DNA of 5,605 nt from Alphaproteobacteria bacterium. GTDB taxonomy: Bacteria > Pseudomonadota > Alphaproteobacteria > Rs-D84 > NBLK01. Shown one piece after another: positions 5,433-5,605 of this stretch (within the stretch, counting starts at the first letter, position 1; each line of letters begins with the position of its first letter). Both the position numbers and the translations under genes were made by a program. A model generated the notes under the pieces. It did no database searches, was not told the origin of the DNA, and saw only the letters and a program-made list of their open reading frames with translations. The stretch lies in the NCBI GenBank assembly GCA_016936785.1, contig JAFGXE010000008.1, positions 1 through 5,605 of the forward strand. Direction: 5' to 3'.

Positions 5433-5605
5433 CTTTTTCTTGCGGGAGAAATTTTACTTTTCCTTCTAGTTCCAAAATCAGAAGTATGTAACGCACTTGA
5501 TTTTCAGAGAGACATAAGTGTTTCGCAATATCTACAATATCTGAGGGTGTTTTAGACAAAAGAGTCAACACAGCTTTTTCTAAAGGCACATCCACTTCCT
5601 CAAAA
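5419..5605 (-). CDS. dprA: DNA processing protein DprA (Smf), C-terminal 61 residues, 5'-truncated by window edge
   Basis: DprA protects incoming single-stranded DNA and loads RecA during natural transformation; it is also found in species not known to be competent. Only the last 61 codons and the TAG stop (5421-5419) are inside the window. The translation contains LEKAVLTLLSKTPSDIVDIA, then LCLSENQVRYILLILELEGKV and a short end VIQL. This is the pattern of the small winged-helix domain at the DprA C-terminus: a helix with Leu/Ile, T-P-x-D-I, then a recognition helix followed by E-L-x-G-x-[IV]. The Rossmann-type DNA-binding core lies beyond base 5605, so the assignment rests on this domain alone. 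The stop codon lies inside the opposing gene. No terminator is visible. Confidence 0.8.
   Translation of the reverse strand, partial: FEEVDVPLEKAVLTLLSKTPSDIVDIAKHLCLSENQVRYILLILELEGKVKFLPQEKVIQL

Overview
The window is a compact, AT-rich stretch of bacterial chromosome. It most likely comes from an alphaproteobacterium: a small DUF4164/ZauP-like coiled-coil gene sits directly upstream of zapA, an arrangement known from that class, and the conserved proteins (IF-3, TolB, RNase PH, DprA) read as proteobacterial. No mobile element, CRISPR array, tRNA or rRNA was seen. No gap between genes exceeds about 120 bases.

Left part, minus strand, read right to left. A short operon with a good sigma70-type promoter encodes a ZauP-like coiled-coil protein, then ZapA (Z-ring), then TolB (periplasmic Tol-Pal component). 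zapA and tolB overlap by ATGA. A second promoter, overlapping the end of tolB, serves two small secreted Cys-containing proteins of unknown function that share a C-x2-G-Y...C-E-K motif. A 13-bp perfect hairpin ends that unit. After it comes infC (IF-3), which appears to start at the non-canonical codon AUA and is cut off at the window's left edge.

Right part. rph (RNase PH) is divergent from zauP on the plus strand. It is followed by an unrecognised secreted protein with ten cysteines in apparent pairs, a Tyr-rich N-terminus and an acidic C-terminal tail. Its 3' end overlaps tail-to-tail with the 3' end of dprA, of which only the C-terminal winged-helix region is present.

Themes: Z-ring organisation and outer-membrane constriction (zauP-zapA-tolB) share one transcription unit, and housekeeping RNA and translation genes (rph, infC) flank it. 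Three unrecognised exported, disulfide-type proteins are the least explained content. Nothing in the window shows that those three form a system together; the first two clearly belong together by operon and shared motif.
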